A stretch of DNA of 64,000 bases from SCUN01 sp964343975 (GCA_964343975.1 CAYFLU010000001.1:22274-86273), one strand, 5' to 3'; counted from the stretch's first letter, positions 7,492 to 16,210 are shown. The notes: generated by a model from the sequence alone, not told the origin. A program made the numbers and translations.

Positions 7492-8679
7492 TCACGCATT
7501 GTAGTGCGGCCGCAGGTTCGGCAGCCAAAACGCAAGCAAACCCAGCGCCGGCAGGAACGCGCACACGTGATACACGAACGTGATGCTCGTATGGTCGGCG
7601 AGAACGCCCAACGCGGCCGCGCCAATGCCGCCCACGCCGAATGCGAAGCCAAAGAACACGCCGGAGATCAACCCGACACGATGCGGCACGAGTTCCTGCG
7701 CGAACACGAGAATCGCCGAGAACGCCGACGACAGCACCAGACCAATGATGATGCTCAGCACCGTCGTCCAGAACAGATCCATGTACGGCAGCACGAGCGT
7801 GAACGGCAACACGCCGGCAATCGACGCAATGATCACCGGTCTTCGGCCGATGCGATCGCCGATCGGCCCGCCCATGAACGTGCCGGCCGCCACCGCGCCG
7901 AGAAACGCGAAGAGATGCAACTGCGCATCGCGCGTGCTCAGGTGGAACTTCTGAATGAGGAAGAACATGTAGTAGCTCGTGAAGCTCGTCATGTAGACGT
8001 ATTTCGACAGCACGAGTGTGAACAAAATGATCAGGGCGCCGCGCACGTGCGCCCGCGACGGCGCGTCCGCGCCCACCCTCGCTCGCGCGATGGGCTTCGG
8101 CATGCCGATGCGCTGATACCAGGCGCCAATACGGCCGAGCAGCAGAATCGCGACGAACGCCACGATCGAGAACCACGCCAGGCTGTGCTGGCCGCGCGGC
8201 AACACGACGAACGCCGCCAGGAGCGGCCCGAGCGACGTGCCGAAGTTGCCGCCGGTCTGAAACAGCGACTGCGCCAACCCATGCTTGCCGCCCGACGCAA
8301 TGCGCGCCAACCGCGACGACTCAGGATGGAAGATCGCCGAACCCACACCCACCGTGGCGGCGGCCAACAAGAGCGACACGAACGTCGACGCGCGCGACAG
8401 TAGCACGAGCCCGGTCAGCGTGAACATCATGCCGATCGCGAGCGAGTACGCCTTCGGATGACGGTCGGTGTAGAACCCCACGAGCGGCTGCAAGAGCGAC
8501 GAGGTGGTCTGGTTCGTGAGCGTGATGGTGCCAATCTGCCAGAAGCTCAGCGCGTACGTGTCTTTCAGCAGCGGGTAGAGCGACGGCAGAAGCGCCTGCA
8601 GCATGTCGTTGAGCAGGTGGCTCACGCTGAGGCCGATCAGGACGGCGAGGACGGTGCGCTGCGGCGGTGTGGGCGTCAC
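7492..8679 (-). CDS. fsr: MFS exporter of the fosmidomycin-resistance (Fsr) family
   Basis: A 395-residue, 12-helix major facilitator. Sequence blocks match E. coli Fsr closely over the whole length: SHLLNDMLQALLPSLYPLL, WQIGTITLTNQTTSSLLQP, GVGSAIFHPESSRLARIASGG, HGLAQSLFQTGGNFGTSLGP, KFHLSTRDAQLHLFAFLGA, GGPIGDRIGRRPVI and FFGFAFGVGGIGAAALGVLAD. E. coli Fsr exports fosmidomycin; natural substrates are uncertain. The start is GTG 8679, whose GTGA overlaps the stop of the methyltransferase, so the two are probably translationally coupled. A longer upstream frame exists but is antisense noise of the preceding gene. Confidence 0.9.
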   Translation of the reverse strand: MTPTPPQRTVLAVLIGLSVSHLLNDMLQALLPSLYPLLKDTYALSFWQIGTITLTNQTTSSLLQPLVGFYTDRHPKAYSLAIGMMFTLTGLVLLSRASTFVSLLLAAATVGVGSAIFHPESSRLARIASGGKHGLAQSLFQTGGNFGTSLGPLLAAFVVLPRGQHSLAWFSIVAFVAILLLGRIGAWYQRIGMPKPIARARVGADAPSRAHVRGALIILFTLVLSKYVYMTSFTSYYMFFLIQKFHLSTRDAQLHLFAFLGAVAAGTFMGGPIGDRIGRRPVIIASIAGVLPFTLVLPYMDLFWTTVLSIIIGLVLSSAFSAILVFAQELVPHRVGLISGVFFGFAFGVGGIGAAALGVLADHTSITFVYHVCAFLPALGLLAFWLPNLRPHYNA

Positions 8680-9344
8680 TCGGGCGCGCCGATCAACAGC
8701 CGGTTCTTCGGAGTAATTTCCATCGGGATGGACTGCGTCCATACATTGTAGTGGTGTCGGCGCAGCCGTTCCGCACGAAGCAGATCCATCGCGAGCGGCC
8801 CATCCACCCACCCAGTAATCCCGCCCGTGTTCGCACCCTTCAGATCGTGACAGCACGGCAACACAGCCACTCGCGCGCGCACGAACGTCGCGCGCTCGAG
8901 CACCGTGTCCGTCAGCGCGCCACACGCATGGCACGACACGATCACATCGCTCGGCTCCAGCACCACATCGTCGATCGCCTCCACACGAAACTTGACGCGA
9001 TGCGCGAGCCGGGGCCACGCCTCGACGATGGCCGCGTGCAGTTTCTGCGCGGACGGCGGAATCGCGGGATCGACGACGATCGCGTAGGGCGAGGTGTCGT
9101 CGAGCAGCAGCATGATGTGCGCGAGCAGCCCGTGGCCGCCGGCGAGATCCACGACGCGGCCGCCGCGGAAGAGGCGGCGCACGCGCTTCGCGGTTTCCCA
9201 CGCTTCGTACAGTTCCTTGCGCGGTAAGCAGCCGGCCGCGCACACGGCACGGGCAATGCGATCAAAGAGCGTCGTGGACGTGAAGCGGCCGAGGTCGTGC
9301 GCGGTGAGCCGCGCCTTCGAGGAGGGATCGAAGCGGCTCACCAC
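8676..9344 (-). CDS. SAM-dependent methyltransferase (Methyltransf_32-like)
   Basis: A 222-residue protein. The SAM-binding motif I is VVDLAGGHGLLAHIML at about 64-79. Motif II is AIVVDPAIPPSA, and the segments SCHACGALTDTVLE and VAVLPCCHDLKG carry conserved Cys/His residues as in the TRMT13/GSTCD-like methyltransferase group. Both nucleic-acid and other targets are possible. The start is GTG 9344, inside the last codons of vapC (7-base overlap). The end overlaps the Fsr start by GTGA, so it sits in one transcript between toxin and exporter. Confidence 0.7.
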   Translation of the reverse strand: MVSRFDPSSKARLTAHDLGRFTSTTLFDRIARAVCAAGCLPRKELYEAWETAKRVRRLFRGGRVVDLAGGHGLLAHIMLLLDDTSPYAIVVDPAIPPSAQKLHAAIVEAWPRLAHRVKFRVEAIDDVVLEPSDVIVSCHACGALTDTVLERATFVRARVAVLPCCHDLKGANTGGITGWVDGPLAMDLLRAERLRRHHYNVWTQSIPMEITPKNRLLIGAPE

Positions 9345-9736
9345 AGGCTGGCGACGTGCGCATAGTCGCGAATGCGCTCATCCTTCGTGACCACCGTGGC
9401 CTGATGCCAGCGCGCCGTCGCCACGATGATCTGGTCGGCCGGATCGCCATGGAAGGGCGCCGGCAGTTCGCAGCTCTCGATGAGAATGTCAGGAGTGAGC
9501 TCAGCGAGATGCAGCCCCGGCATGCGCGAGGCTTGGCTGATCCACATGCGGACCGGCCGATCGAACACGAGCTGCTGCTTCTCGGCCTTCTTTGCGATTT
9601 CCCACACCGACATCGCGGACACCATCACGTCGCCGGTCTTCGACGCACGCCGGATGGCCATCGCAGCGGATTTCGACAGGCGGCGATCTTCGGTGACCCA
9701 CCAGAGCCACGCGTGCGTATCAAGAACGATCCGCAT
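9338..9736 (-). CDS. vapC: VapC-type PIN domain ribonuclease toxin
   Basis: A 132-residue PIN domain. The acidic metal-binding residues expected for the family are present: D6 (IVLDTHAWLWW), E46 (SVWEIAKK), D101 (HGDPADQIIVATA) and D119 (TKDERI). VapC toxins are magnesium-dependent ribonucleases that cleave tRNA or rRNA and are neutralised by the antitoxin encoded upstream. The start ATG 9736 lies inside the end of the antitoxin gene (17-base overlap), the usual coupled arrangement. Confidence 0.92.
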   Translation of the reverse strand: MRIVLDTHAWLWWVTEDRRLSKSAAMAIRRASKTGDVMVSAMSVWEIAKKAEKQQLVFDRPVRMWISQASRMPGLHLAELTPDILIESCELPAPFHGDPADQIIVATARWHQATVVTKDERIRDYAHVASLW

Positions 9737-9947
9737 GCCAGCGCTCTCCCGTGGAGAATGGGTCGGCGGACTCCTTCAGGACGCTGCCCGCGAGTGACGA
9801 ACCAGACTCCGACGGTGCGGTAAAGGGCATCAGCGTGGCGATCGGGCGGCCACGTTTGGTCACGACCACCGGCGAACGGCTGGCGGCCACGCGGTCGAGC
9901 ACCTTCAGGCACTGATCTTTGAATTTGCCTGCGGCCATTCTGGTCAT
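9720..9947 (-). CDS. Phd/YefM-family antitoxin
   Basis: A 75-residue antitoxin. The N-terminal DNA-binding half has the Phd/YefM pattern (FKDQCLKVLDRVAASRSPVVVTKRGRPIATLMP), and the C-terminal tail should wrap the PIN toxin. Start ATG 9947 follows directly on the operator palindromes, with no Shine-Dalgarno; a second in-frame ATG lies three codons later. Antitoxin alone and antitoxin-toxin complex would be expected to repress this promoter and so all genes downstream in the same orientation. Confidence 0.9.
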   Translation of the reverse strand: MTRMAAGKFKDQCLKVLDRVAASRSPVVVTKRGRPIATLMPFTAPSESGSSLAGSVLKESADPFSTGERWHADRS

Positions 9948-9982
9948 ATAGCCATATGGCCATAGCCATATGGCTATGTCAA
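9945..9982 (-). promoter_or_regulatory. Promoter and double operator of the toxin-antitoxin operon
   Basis: Read leftward, a perfect -35 TTGACA lies at 9982-9977. Between it and the ATG at 9947 stand two copies of the self-complementary 10-mer GCCATATGGC (9951-9960 and 9965-9974), 14 bases centre to centre. The second is part of an 18-base perfect palindrome (9961-9978). A -10-like CATATG at 9958-9953 falls within the first copy. The spacing fits cooperative binding by two Phd-type dimers over the promoter. If transcription starts about 7 bases after that -10, the mRNA would have almost no leader. Confidence 0.7.
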
Positions 9983-9987
9983 GATCG

Positions 9988-11751
9988 CTATCTGATCACG
10001 AGGTTCTGCACTTTGCGTTCGCCGGGTACGAGCGTGATCGGCGTGCCCGCGGCGAGGAGCTGATTCAGCAGCGCCGGGTCGTACTGCTCGTCTTTGCTGA
10101 TGTCGGTGACGGCGGCGAGCACGTACTGCCCGGGCGGCAGCGACGCGATGCCGCTGTTGCCGAGCGTAAACGTGCCGTCACTCGCGGGTCGGGCCGTCGC
10201 GATGCGACGTGAGCCAAAGGTCCAGTAGTTCTTGTCCGCAGGGAAAATCACGACGGTGTAGTCGATTGCGGGTTGGCCTTCACCGTTCTGGAGCTTCCCC
10301 GACACACCCTGCCACTTGTCGGTGAGCGTCACAACGAGCGCCTTCGGCAATGTCTCGGGGGTGATGTCCACGGGTAGATCGGTGATGTCGCGGCCATCCG
10401 CGACGATCGATTGCAGTGTCCACGTCGTCGTTGCCGCATTCGGTCCGAGATACGCGGAGCCACCGAAGAGATATCGGCCGGGCGTGAGACCGGTGACCAG
10501 GAACGAGCCGTCCGACATGCTCGGCGTCGCGATGGGACGTGCACCCGGGCCCGCGCCATTGGGCACCGTCTGTGTTGACAGTGACGTGAACGGCGCGGTC
10601 AGTCCCGCCGGCGACGGCGGCGACGCGCCGTCGAACCGCATCACACCGGGTATCGACATGAGCGCGCGCATGACGACGTTCACGCTCGTGTCGCCAGTGA
10701 CGTCCACGGAAGCAAACCCGAAAAGACCCGCGGGTCGTTGTGACGTCGCGATCAGCGCATAGGTGCCTGGCGGGATGTCGGACAACAGGAATCTCCCGTC
10801 CGCCAAAACCTGAGCGCCGTACGTCGTCGAGAACGCGCCGCCACTTGTCATGATGACGGCGGCCTGCCGCAGTGGTTGTCCGTCCGCCGTGACCACGGTG
10901 CCGTCGACCCGCGCTCCCGAAACGCGATCCACGCGGATGTCTATGCCCGAGCGCTCATCACCGGGGCTCATGGTGAGCACGCTTGCGTCGCTCGCGCGCG
11001 CCACGCCGGGATAGAAGTACGCGATCGTGCGACCGATCGGTCCGGCCGGCGTCGACGCGGGCAGATCACCCGCGGCATTCGCCGCCGCGCGCAACGCCGC
11101 ATCCACGTCGCTCTCGGACAGCGCCCGCGGCCGAAACGGCGGCGCACCCGGACGCACCGCCGACACAACGTAGTCGCCGGGCGGCAACCCGTAAATGCGG
11201 TAGCGCCCCAGATCATCGGTCGGCACCATCCCGCCCGTCGTCACGAGCGCCGTCTCGCCATTGCGTGTCTGCCGTCGCTGCGCCATGACGAGCGCCGACG
11301 CCGGCTGATTCATGTCGTCGGTGATCGTGCCGGCGATTACCGCCGCCAACGGCAAGCGAATCGTCAGCGTGGTGTTGCTGGCGCCGTTGGCGACGACGAC
11401 GGTCGATCCCGGGCGCGCCGCGCGCTTCGCGCCCGCAACGGCCCCGAGGTACGGCGCCTTGCTCGCCGCCACGGTGTACGCGTCCGCCGGAAGATTCGTG
11501 AACAGAAACCGGCCGTCGCTGTCCGTCGAGGTCACACGCAGCACACCGGTGAACGCGCCGATCGCCACCACGGTCGCCACACGCAGCGGCTTCGATGAGG
11601 CGTCCGCCACCACCACGCCACCGAGCGCCGCCGTGCCCGTCGGGGTCGTCGACGCGCCGGGCGTCGGCGGAGCGTCGCGCACTTGCGCGGCGACGCCAAG
11701 CGGCCACATGCACATCGCGACGACGACGCCGGTGCGCATCCAGCGCGTCAT
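9988..11751 (-). CDS. Secreted multi-domain carboxypeptidase-regulatory-like protein
   Basis: A 587-residue exported protein with a signal peptide (about 1-22, ending GVAAQ). It consists of repeated beta-sandwich (transthyretin-like, CarboxypepD_reg) units, seen as recurring G-T-V-x(n)-G-x-A and DGRFLFTNLPADAYTV, LGRYRIYGLPPGDYVV, DGRFLLSDIPPGTYAL, DGSFLVTGLTPGRYLF. It ends in a strand with PGERKVQNLVIR. No enzyme domain is visible. Such proteins are abundant in Acidobacteria and are thought to be extracellular or surface scaffolds. It overlaps the following paralogous gene by ATGA (11748-11751). Confidence 0.8.
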   Translation of the reverse strand: MTRWMRTGVVVAMCMWPLGVAAQVRDAPPTPGASTTPTGTAALGGVVVADASSKPLRVATVVAIGAFTGVLRVTSTDSDGRFLFTNLPADAYTVAASKAPYLGAVAGAKRAARPGSTVVVANGASNTTLTIRLPLAAVIAGTITDDMNQPASALVMAQRRQTRNGETALVTTGGMVPTDDLGRYRIYGLPPGDYVVSAVRPGAPPFRPRALSESDVDAALRAAANAAGDLPASTPAGPIGRTIAYFYPGVARASDASVLTMSPGDERSGIDIRVDRVSGARVDGTVVTADGQPLRQAAVIMTSGGAFSTTYGAQVLADGRFLLSDIPPGTYALIATSQRPAGLFGFASVDVTGDTSVNVVMRALMSIPGVMRFDGASPPSPAGLTAPFTSLSTQTVPNGAGPGARPIATPSMSDGSFLVTGLTPGRYLFGGSAYLGPNAATTTWTLQSIVADGRDITDLPVDITPETLPKALVVTLTDKWQGVSGKLQNGEGQPAIDYTVVIFPADKNYWTFGSRRIATARPASDGTFTLGNSGIASLPPGQYVLAAVTDISKDEQYDPALLNQLLAAGTPITLVPGERKVQNLVIR

Positions 11752-13613
11752 CGCTTCACCTCCACGGTCTTGCGTTCACCCGGCGCGAGCGTGATGCGCG
11801 TCGCCAGACGACTCCACAACTCGAGGCGCTCAGGATCGAGCCAGTCGGCTGCCTGCATATCAGGCACGGTAACAAGCAGATACTCACCGTCGGGCAGACC
11901 CGCCATCGTGAACGCGCCGGCACGTGACGCGACCGCGGAACGAAACCGTCGCGAAGCCGCGCCCAGATCAGACCAGAACCGGCGATCCGCGGGAAACAGC
12001 AAGACGGTGAGGCCATCGGTGCCTCCGCTGCCGGTCACGGTGCCGCGCACGCTGCCATCCAACATCGTCGAGCCCGTCACGACGACGTCACCAATGTCGG
12101 TGGTGATGTCGACAGACTGATCGAGCACGTCGGTGCCATTGATGTCGATGCTGAGAATGGATTGGGCGGTCGGGCCCTGCGTGACAAAGAGGCGATACCG
12201 TCCTGGCGCGATCGGCAGCCGAAATGTTCCGTCCGCGTTCATCTGCCCGATCGCGCTGATGTTGTTGCTGCCCGGCGTCACCAACGTCGGCGACGCGACC
12301 ATCAGCATGCGCGTGAGTTCCGACGCGGGCGGCAGCGGGCCATCGCCGGCCATCTTCAACCGACCGCTGATGACCGGAAAATCGCGCAGCGACACGGTGA
12401 GGTCGGTGATGTCGCGATCCCCGACGACCATCGGGACCACGGCCACTTTCCGCGGCGCGCCCGGTCCGAATTCGCCCTGATTCGGCGACGCGTTGGCGCG
12501 GTTGCCGACAAACGCGAGCGCCATGCCCGTGGGGCCCGACGTGACGTTTGGTCCCCAGGCCACGCGGAGCACGTAGCGGCCCGACGGCACGTTCGCGAAG
12601 TCAAACCGGCCGTCGGGTTGCACGACCATCGGCGGAATGCTCCACAACGCCGTCGTGTCGTCACCATCGCCAACCGACGCCAGCGAGAAGGCGGCGGCAT
12701 TCACGGGACCGTCGGCGCCGATCACGCGGCCCGAGATGCGCACCGCGCGCACCGCGGGCGTGACGATGTCGATGCCGGCGCGCTCTTCGCCGGAGGCGAG
12801 CGGCACGCGCTCGGCTCTCACGACGCTCGTGTTATTGGGAAACAGCGACGGCGCAAACGTGCGGAGGCCGTCGTCCAGCGTGGCGGCATCGGCGCCGAGC
12901 CGCGCAGCGCGATTGGCCAACGCCAACAACGGCACCGGCGCGGAGGCGAGTGTGGTGAGCACGGTGCCGTCGAGCGGCATCACATCGCGCTGGCACGCGC
13001 AGACCAGATAGCTTTCGGGCCGAAGATTCGTGATGCGGTAGGCGCCGCGATCGTCGGTGACGGCTTGCGAAGCCGGCGCCAGCACCGCGCGCCCGCTTTG
13101 CAGGCTGCGACCGAACGCGATCACCGTCGTGCCCACCACCGGATCGCCGCCATCGTCGCGCACAGTGCCGCTGAGTGTGGCGAGCTTGACGAGTTGAATC
13201 CTCACGTCGGTCGCGCGCTCGCCGACGGCGAGATCCGTCGTGCGCTGCGTGACCGCGGGCGAGATCGTGGTCCAACCCGGCTTCTGCGCATTGAACGTGA
13301 ACGCGCCCGATGCGAGACGCGAAAAGTAGAAGCGGCCCTGTCCGTCGGTGATCACCGGCGCGGGCACCACACCGCCACGGCCACCGCCGCGTGCGCTCAT
13401 ACCGCCGAGTTGCACGACCACGCCACTCACGCCCTTGCCGGTGGCGGCATCCACGACGGTGCCGGCAATGAATCCGGTCATGCTGTCGTTTTGCGGCACG
13501 GTGACCGGCGATGGGCCGAGCGGATCCGGCTTCTGTGCGGCCCACACACCGGCGCCGGCGGCGACAAGCCACAACCATGCGCAAATCGCGCGTTCACGAT
13601 GATGGGGTGACAT
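11748..13613 (-). CDS. Secreted carboxypeptidase-regulatory-like protein, paralogue
   Basis: A 621-residue paralogue of the gene that follows it, with the same architecture: a signal sequence near the N-terminus (CAWLWLVAAGAGVWAAQ), repeated beta-sandwich units (VVDAATGKGVSGVVVQLGG, QGRFYFSRLASGAFTF, RGAYRITNLRPESYLV, DGRFDFANVPSGRYVL, DGTFRLPIAPGRYRLF) and the shared ending APGERKTVEVKR. A Gly/Arg patch (SARGGGRGG) lies near residue 75. The common C-terminus and the coupled overlap suggest tandem duplication and a joint or heteromeric function at the cell surface. Confidence 0.8.
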   Translation of the reverse strand: MSPHHRERAICAWLWLVAAGAGVWAAQKPDPLGPSPVTVPQNDSMTGFIAGTVVDAATGKGVSGVVVQLGGMSARGGGRGGVVPAPVITDGQGRFYFSRLASGAFTFNAQKPGWTTISPAVTQRTTDLAVGERATDVRIQLVKLATLSGTVRDDGGDPVVGTTVIAFGRSLQSGRAVLAPASQAVTDDRGAYRITNLRPESYLVCACQRDVMPLDGTVLTTLASAPVPLLALANRAARLGADAATLDDGLRTFAPSLFPNNTSVVRAERVPLASGEERAGIDIVTPAVRAVRISGRVIGADGPVNAAAFSLASVGDGDDTTALWSIPPMVVQPDGRFDFANVPSGRYVLRVAWGPNVTSGPTGMALAFVGNRANASPNQGEFGPGAPRKVAVVPMVVGDRDITDLTVSLRDFPVISGRLKMAGDGPLPPASELTRMLMVASPTLVTPGSNNISAIGQMNADGTFRLPIAPGRYRLFVTQGPTAQSILSIDINGTDVLDQSVDITTDIGDVVVTGSTMLDGSVRGTVTGSGGTDGLTVLLFPADRRFWSDLGAASRRFRSAVASRAGAFTMAGLPDGEYLLVTVPDMQAADWLDPERLELWSRLATRITLAPGERKTVEVKR

Positions 13614-13666
13614 GGCGCCTCCTCAAATCACGGCACTGCGGCGGGATTCCCGCGCACAGTCCACCA

Positions 13667-13681
13667 CGGGCCGAAGGCCCG
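13667..13681. terminator. UUCG-type hairpin between chrA and secreted-protein gene
   Basis: A perfect 15-base hairpin, CGGGCC-GAA-GGCCCG on the plus strand. Read leftward its tip is C(TTCG)G, an exceptionally stable tetraloop. It lies 18 bases past the chrA stop and 54 bases before the start of the secreted-protein gene. There is no T-run, so termination would have to be weak or Rho-dependent. The rest of 13614-13698 shows nothing else recognisable. Confidence 0.4.
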
Positions 13682-13698
13682 CGCAAGCGGATTTGCGA

Positions 13699-14811
13699 TC
13701 AATGCGCGTGGCGGATCAGGCCGACGAGGATGCCGAGCGCGATCAACCACGTCGGGTTCAGACGCGCGACGATGGCGGAAAGACTGACGAGGGCGAGTGC
13801 AATGGACGTGAGGTCGACCAGCGCATTGCGGCCGAGCTGCCAGCACACCACCGCCATGAGCGCGAGTGACGCGAGGTTCACGCCGTCGAGGACGCCGGTG
13901 GCGATGGGAGACTGCTTGAGCTTCGGCAGCAGTGGACCACTGATGGCGACGTAGACGAACGCCGGCAGGAAGATGCCGAGTGTGGCGACGAGCGCGCCGT
14001 TGACGCCGGCGAGTTGGTACCCGATGAACGTCGCGGTCGTGAACACGGGGCCGGGCGTGACCTGACCGATCGCGATCGCGTCGAGCAGTTGCTGCTCGCT
14101 GAGCCAGTGCAGTCGCTCAACGAGATCCGCGCGGAGGAAGGCGAGGAGCACGTAGCCGCTGCCGAAGAGAAGGCCGCCGGCTTTGAGAAACACCGTGAAG
14201 AGGCCCGTGAGCGACACCGCACTCGCGACCGCGGCCGGCGCCGAGATCGCCGGCACCCACATCAGTCCCTGCAGTTTCGTCACCGCGTTGCGCAGTCCGC
14301 CGGCGATTACACCGCCGAGCGCGCCGCACGCGGCGAGAAGCGCGAGCTCGTTCATGGCCATCGCCGCGGCGACGCATGCCGTAATCGCGAGCGCGCCATG
14401 CCACGGCACGCGCACGGCCGCGCGCGCGAGCTTGTAGAGCGCGTGCGCGACGATCGCGATCACGACCGGCTTCACACCCGCAAACACGGCTTGAATCTCC
14501 GGCAGCGAGCCGAACTTCGTGTACGCCATCGCGATCGCGCCGACGATCACGACGGCAGGGACGATGAAGCTGAGGCCGGCGACGAGGAGGCCGGCGAGGC
14601 CGCCGCGGAGCAAACCGATGTGAATGGCGAGCTCGGTGGAGTTCGGGCCGGGGATGAGGTTGGTGGCGCCGACCAGATCGAGGAAGTCGCGGTCGCTGAG
14701 CCAGCGCCGCTTCTCCACCACTTCATGGCGCATGAGCGCGATGTGCGCGGCGGGGCCGCCGAACGAGACGACGCCGAGCCAGAGAAACAGGCGCGCGAGT
14801 TCGCCGATCAC
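13699..14811 (-). CDS. chrA: ChrA-type chromate/anion transporter
   Basis: A 370-residue membrane protein of two homologous halves, as in the CHR family. The half signatures are LFLWLGVVSFGGPAAHIALM with LVGATNLIPGPNSTELAIHIG, and LFTVFLKAGGLLFGSGYVL with AIAIGQVTPGPVFTTATFIGYQ. ChrA proteins export chromate and possibly sulfate-like anions. The start is GTG 14811, whose GTGA overlaps the stop of the methyltransferase; a longer upstream frame is antisense to that gene. It is the third gene of a coupled leftward trio. Confidence 0.85.
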   Translation of the reverse strand: MIGELARLFLWLGVVSFGGPAAHIALMRHEVVEKRRWLSDRDFLDLVGATNLIPGPNSTELAIHIGLLRGGLAGLLVAGLSFIVPAVVIVGAIAMAYTKFGSLPEIQAVFAGVKPVVIAIVAHALYKLARAAVRVPWHGALAITACVAAAMAMNELALLAACGALGGVIAGGLRNAVTKLQGLMWVPAISAPAAVASAVSLTGLFTVFLKAGGLLFGSGYVLLAFLRADLVERLHWLSEQQLLDAIAIGQVTPGPVFTTATFIGYQLAGVNGALVATLGIFLPAFVYVAISGPLLPKLKQSPIATGVLDGVNLASLALMAVVCWQLGRNALVDLTSIALALVSLSAIVARLNPTWLIALGILVGLIRHAH

Positions 14812-15443
14812 GAGGATCGAGCGTACACCACGCTCGTGACGAGGCCGTGTCTGAAGAAGCGGCGCTCGCATGCGCGGAAGCCCGCGCGCTGAATGTGCGC
14901 GTCGGAGTTCGGGAGCGTGCGCGCGTCGATGCCTGTGCGCCAGCGGAAGAACGTGTAGAGCGCGCGCACGATCACCTGCGCGTGCCATCGCGCGAGCCCG
15001 CGCGCCGGCACCGCGAAGTCGGCGAACAGCCACTGCGCGTGCGGCGCGGCGCAATCGCCGAGACGTGCCACAACGCGCGCGGCGTCTTCGTCGGTGAAAC
15101 AGTCGAGGCTGAAGAGCGTGACGATGAGGTCGCAGTTGCGCGGGAGCGCGGCGGTGCGGATGTCTGCGCACAGAAACAGCACGCGCGCGTGATCGGCCGT
15201 GGCCACGCGCGGCTCTGCCAGCGCGAGCATCGCCGCGCTGGCGTCGATCGAGGTCACGTGCACGTGCGGGTTGGCCGCGAGCAGCGCGGCGAGGAAGCGC
15301 CCGTCGCCGTCACCGACGAGGAGCGCGCGCTGTGCGGTGGCCGCGTGCGAGAGATGCGCGATGCGCGCGCGCTGCAGCATGTCGCCGAACGCGAGGTACT
15401 CGAGCCGGCGATAGATGCGCGCCACGCGATCGAAGCCGCTCAC
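14808..15443 (-). CDS. Class I SAM-dependent methyltransferase
   Basis: A 211-residue Rossmann methyltransferase: motif I ALLVGDGDGRFLAALLAANP at about 44-63, motif II VTSIDASAAMLALAEPR, a post-II acidic strand VLFLCADIRTAALP, and motif IV NCDLIVTLFSLDCFTDEDAARVV. The N-terminus FDRVARIYRRLEYLAFG is common in small-molecule methyltransferases. The start is GTG 15443, joined by GTGA to the UbiA-like gene, and the end is joined the same way to chrA. The pairing with a prenyltransferase-like membrane protein hints at lipid or quinone-like chemistry; this is inference. Confidence 0.75.
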   Translation of the reverse strand: MSGFDRVARIYRRLEYLAFGDMLQRARIAHLSHAATAQRALLVGDGDGRFLAALLAANPHVHVTSIDASAAMLALAEPRVATADHARVLFLCADIRTAALPRNCDLIVTLFSLDCFTDEDAARVVARLGDCAAPHAQWLFADFAVPARGLARWHAQVIVRALYTFFRWRTGIDARTLPNSDAHIQRAGFRACERRFFRHGLVTSVVYARSS

Positions 15444-16210
15444 CGCCACCACCACAGCGGGACAAGCGGCGTGAGCAGCGCCACATCCGCGAGCACCCGC
15501 GCGGCGTGCCAGCCGATGCGCGGCTCGGCGCGATCGATGAGCGCGAGGAACACGGCGCTCGCGCTCACGCACGCGGCCACCACACGCGCGTCGGCGGTCG
15601 TCTCCACACACGCGAGTGCGGCGATCACCGCGACGAGCCAAGGCAATTGCGAGAACACCCAGTGGTGCTCGGCGGCGTCGATGGCGAGTGACGTCTGCCC
15701 GTGCGACTCGTCCACCTCACGTTCCCAGGCGGAGATGAGCGCGCAGTTCGTGAAGCACACGAGCCCGATGAGCGACGCCGACGAGAGCACGGCGCCGGGC
15801 TGTGCGGTGGCGGTGACGAAGATCGCGGCGCCGCACGTGACGAGCGCGGCGACGATCAGCTCTTTCGGCGCGCGCCAGCGGCGGTGGCGGTGCACGAGCT
15901 GATGCGAGAGCAGATACAGGAGCACGGGCACGAGCAAGAGCGCGCCGGCGAGCAGATCACGCGCCGGGAGCGCGCTGAGCGCGAGCGCGATATCGGCGAG
16001 CGCGACCACCGCCCAGACGATCGCCACGGGCCAGCGGTGGCGCTGATAGAAGTGATGACGCTGCGTGCGAATGTCGCGCCAGTGCAGGCGCCACCCTTCG
16101 ATCCACCGGTCGAGCACGTACGCGAGCCACACGGTGGCCGCGAGCACCACGCGATGCTCGAGCCGCAGCGGCACGCCGGCCACATCCGACAGCAGGGCCT
16201 GCCACGCCAC
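15440..16210 (-). CDS. Polytopic membrane protein, UbiA prenyltransferase-like
   Basis: From GTG 16210 there are 256 residues with about seven hydrophobic segments. The motifs AYVLDRWIEGWRLHW, TQRHHFYQRHRW and NCALISAWEREVDESHG resemble UbiA-superfamily prenyltransferase relatives with degenerate Asp-rich sites, but I cannot confirm the fold. The open frame continues upstream of the GTG and encodes RWWQWPTILSLDAPAVS, which looks like genuine N-terminus, yet contains no ATG, GTG or TTG. An ATT at 16288-16286, with GGAGG 11 bases upstream (16304-16300), is a possible start. It is the first gene of the trio with the methyltransferase and chrA. Confidence 0.5.
   Translation of the reverse strand: MAWQALLSDVAGVPLRLEHRVVLAATVWLAYVLDRWIEGWRLHWRDIRTQRHHFYQRHRWPVAIVWAVVALADIALALSALPARDLLAGALLLVPVLLYLLSHQLVHRHRRWRAPKELIVAALVTCGAAIFVTATAQPGAVLSSASLIGLVCFTNCALISAWEREVDESHGQTSLAIDAAEHHWVFSQLPWLVAVIAALACVETTADARVVAACVSASAVFLALIDRAEPRIGWHAARVLADVALLTPLVPLWWWR

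Noticed and set aside
8680..9243. N-terminal extension of the Fsr exporter gene
   Set aside because: It lies out of frame within the methyltransferase gene, and the E. coli-like Fsr start region begins right after GTG 8679.
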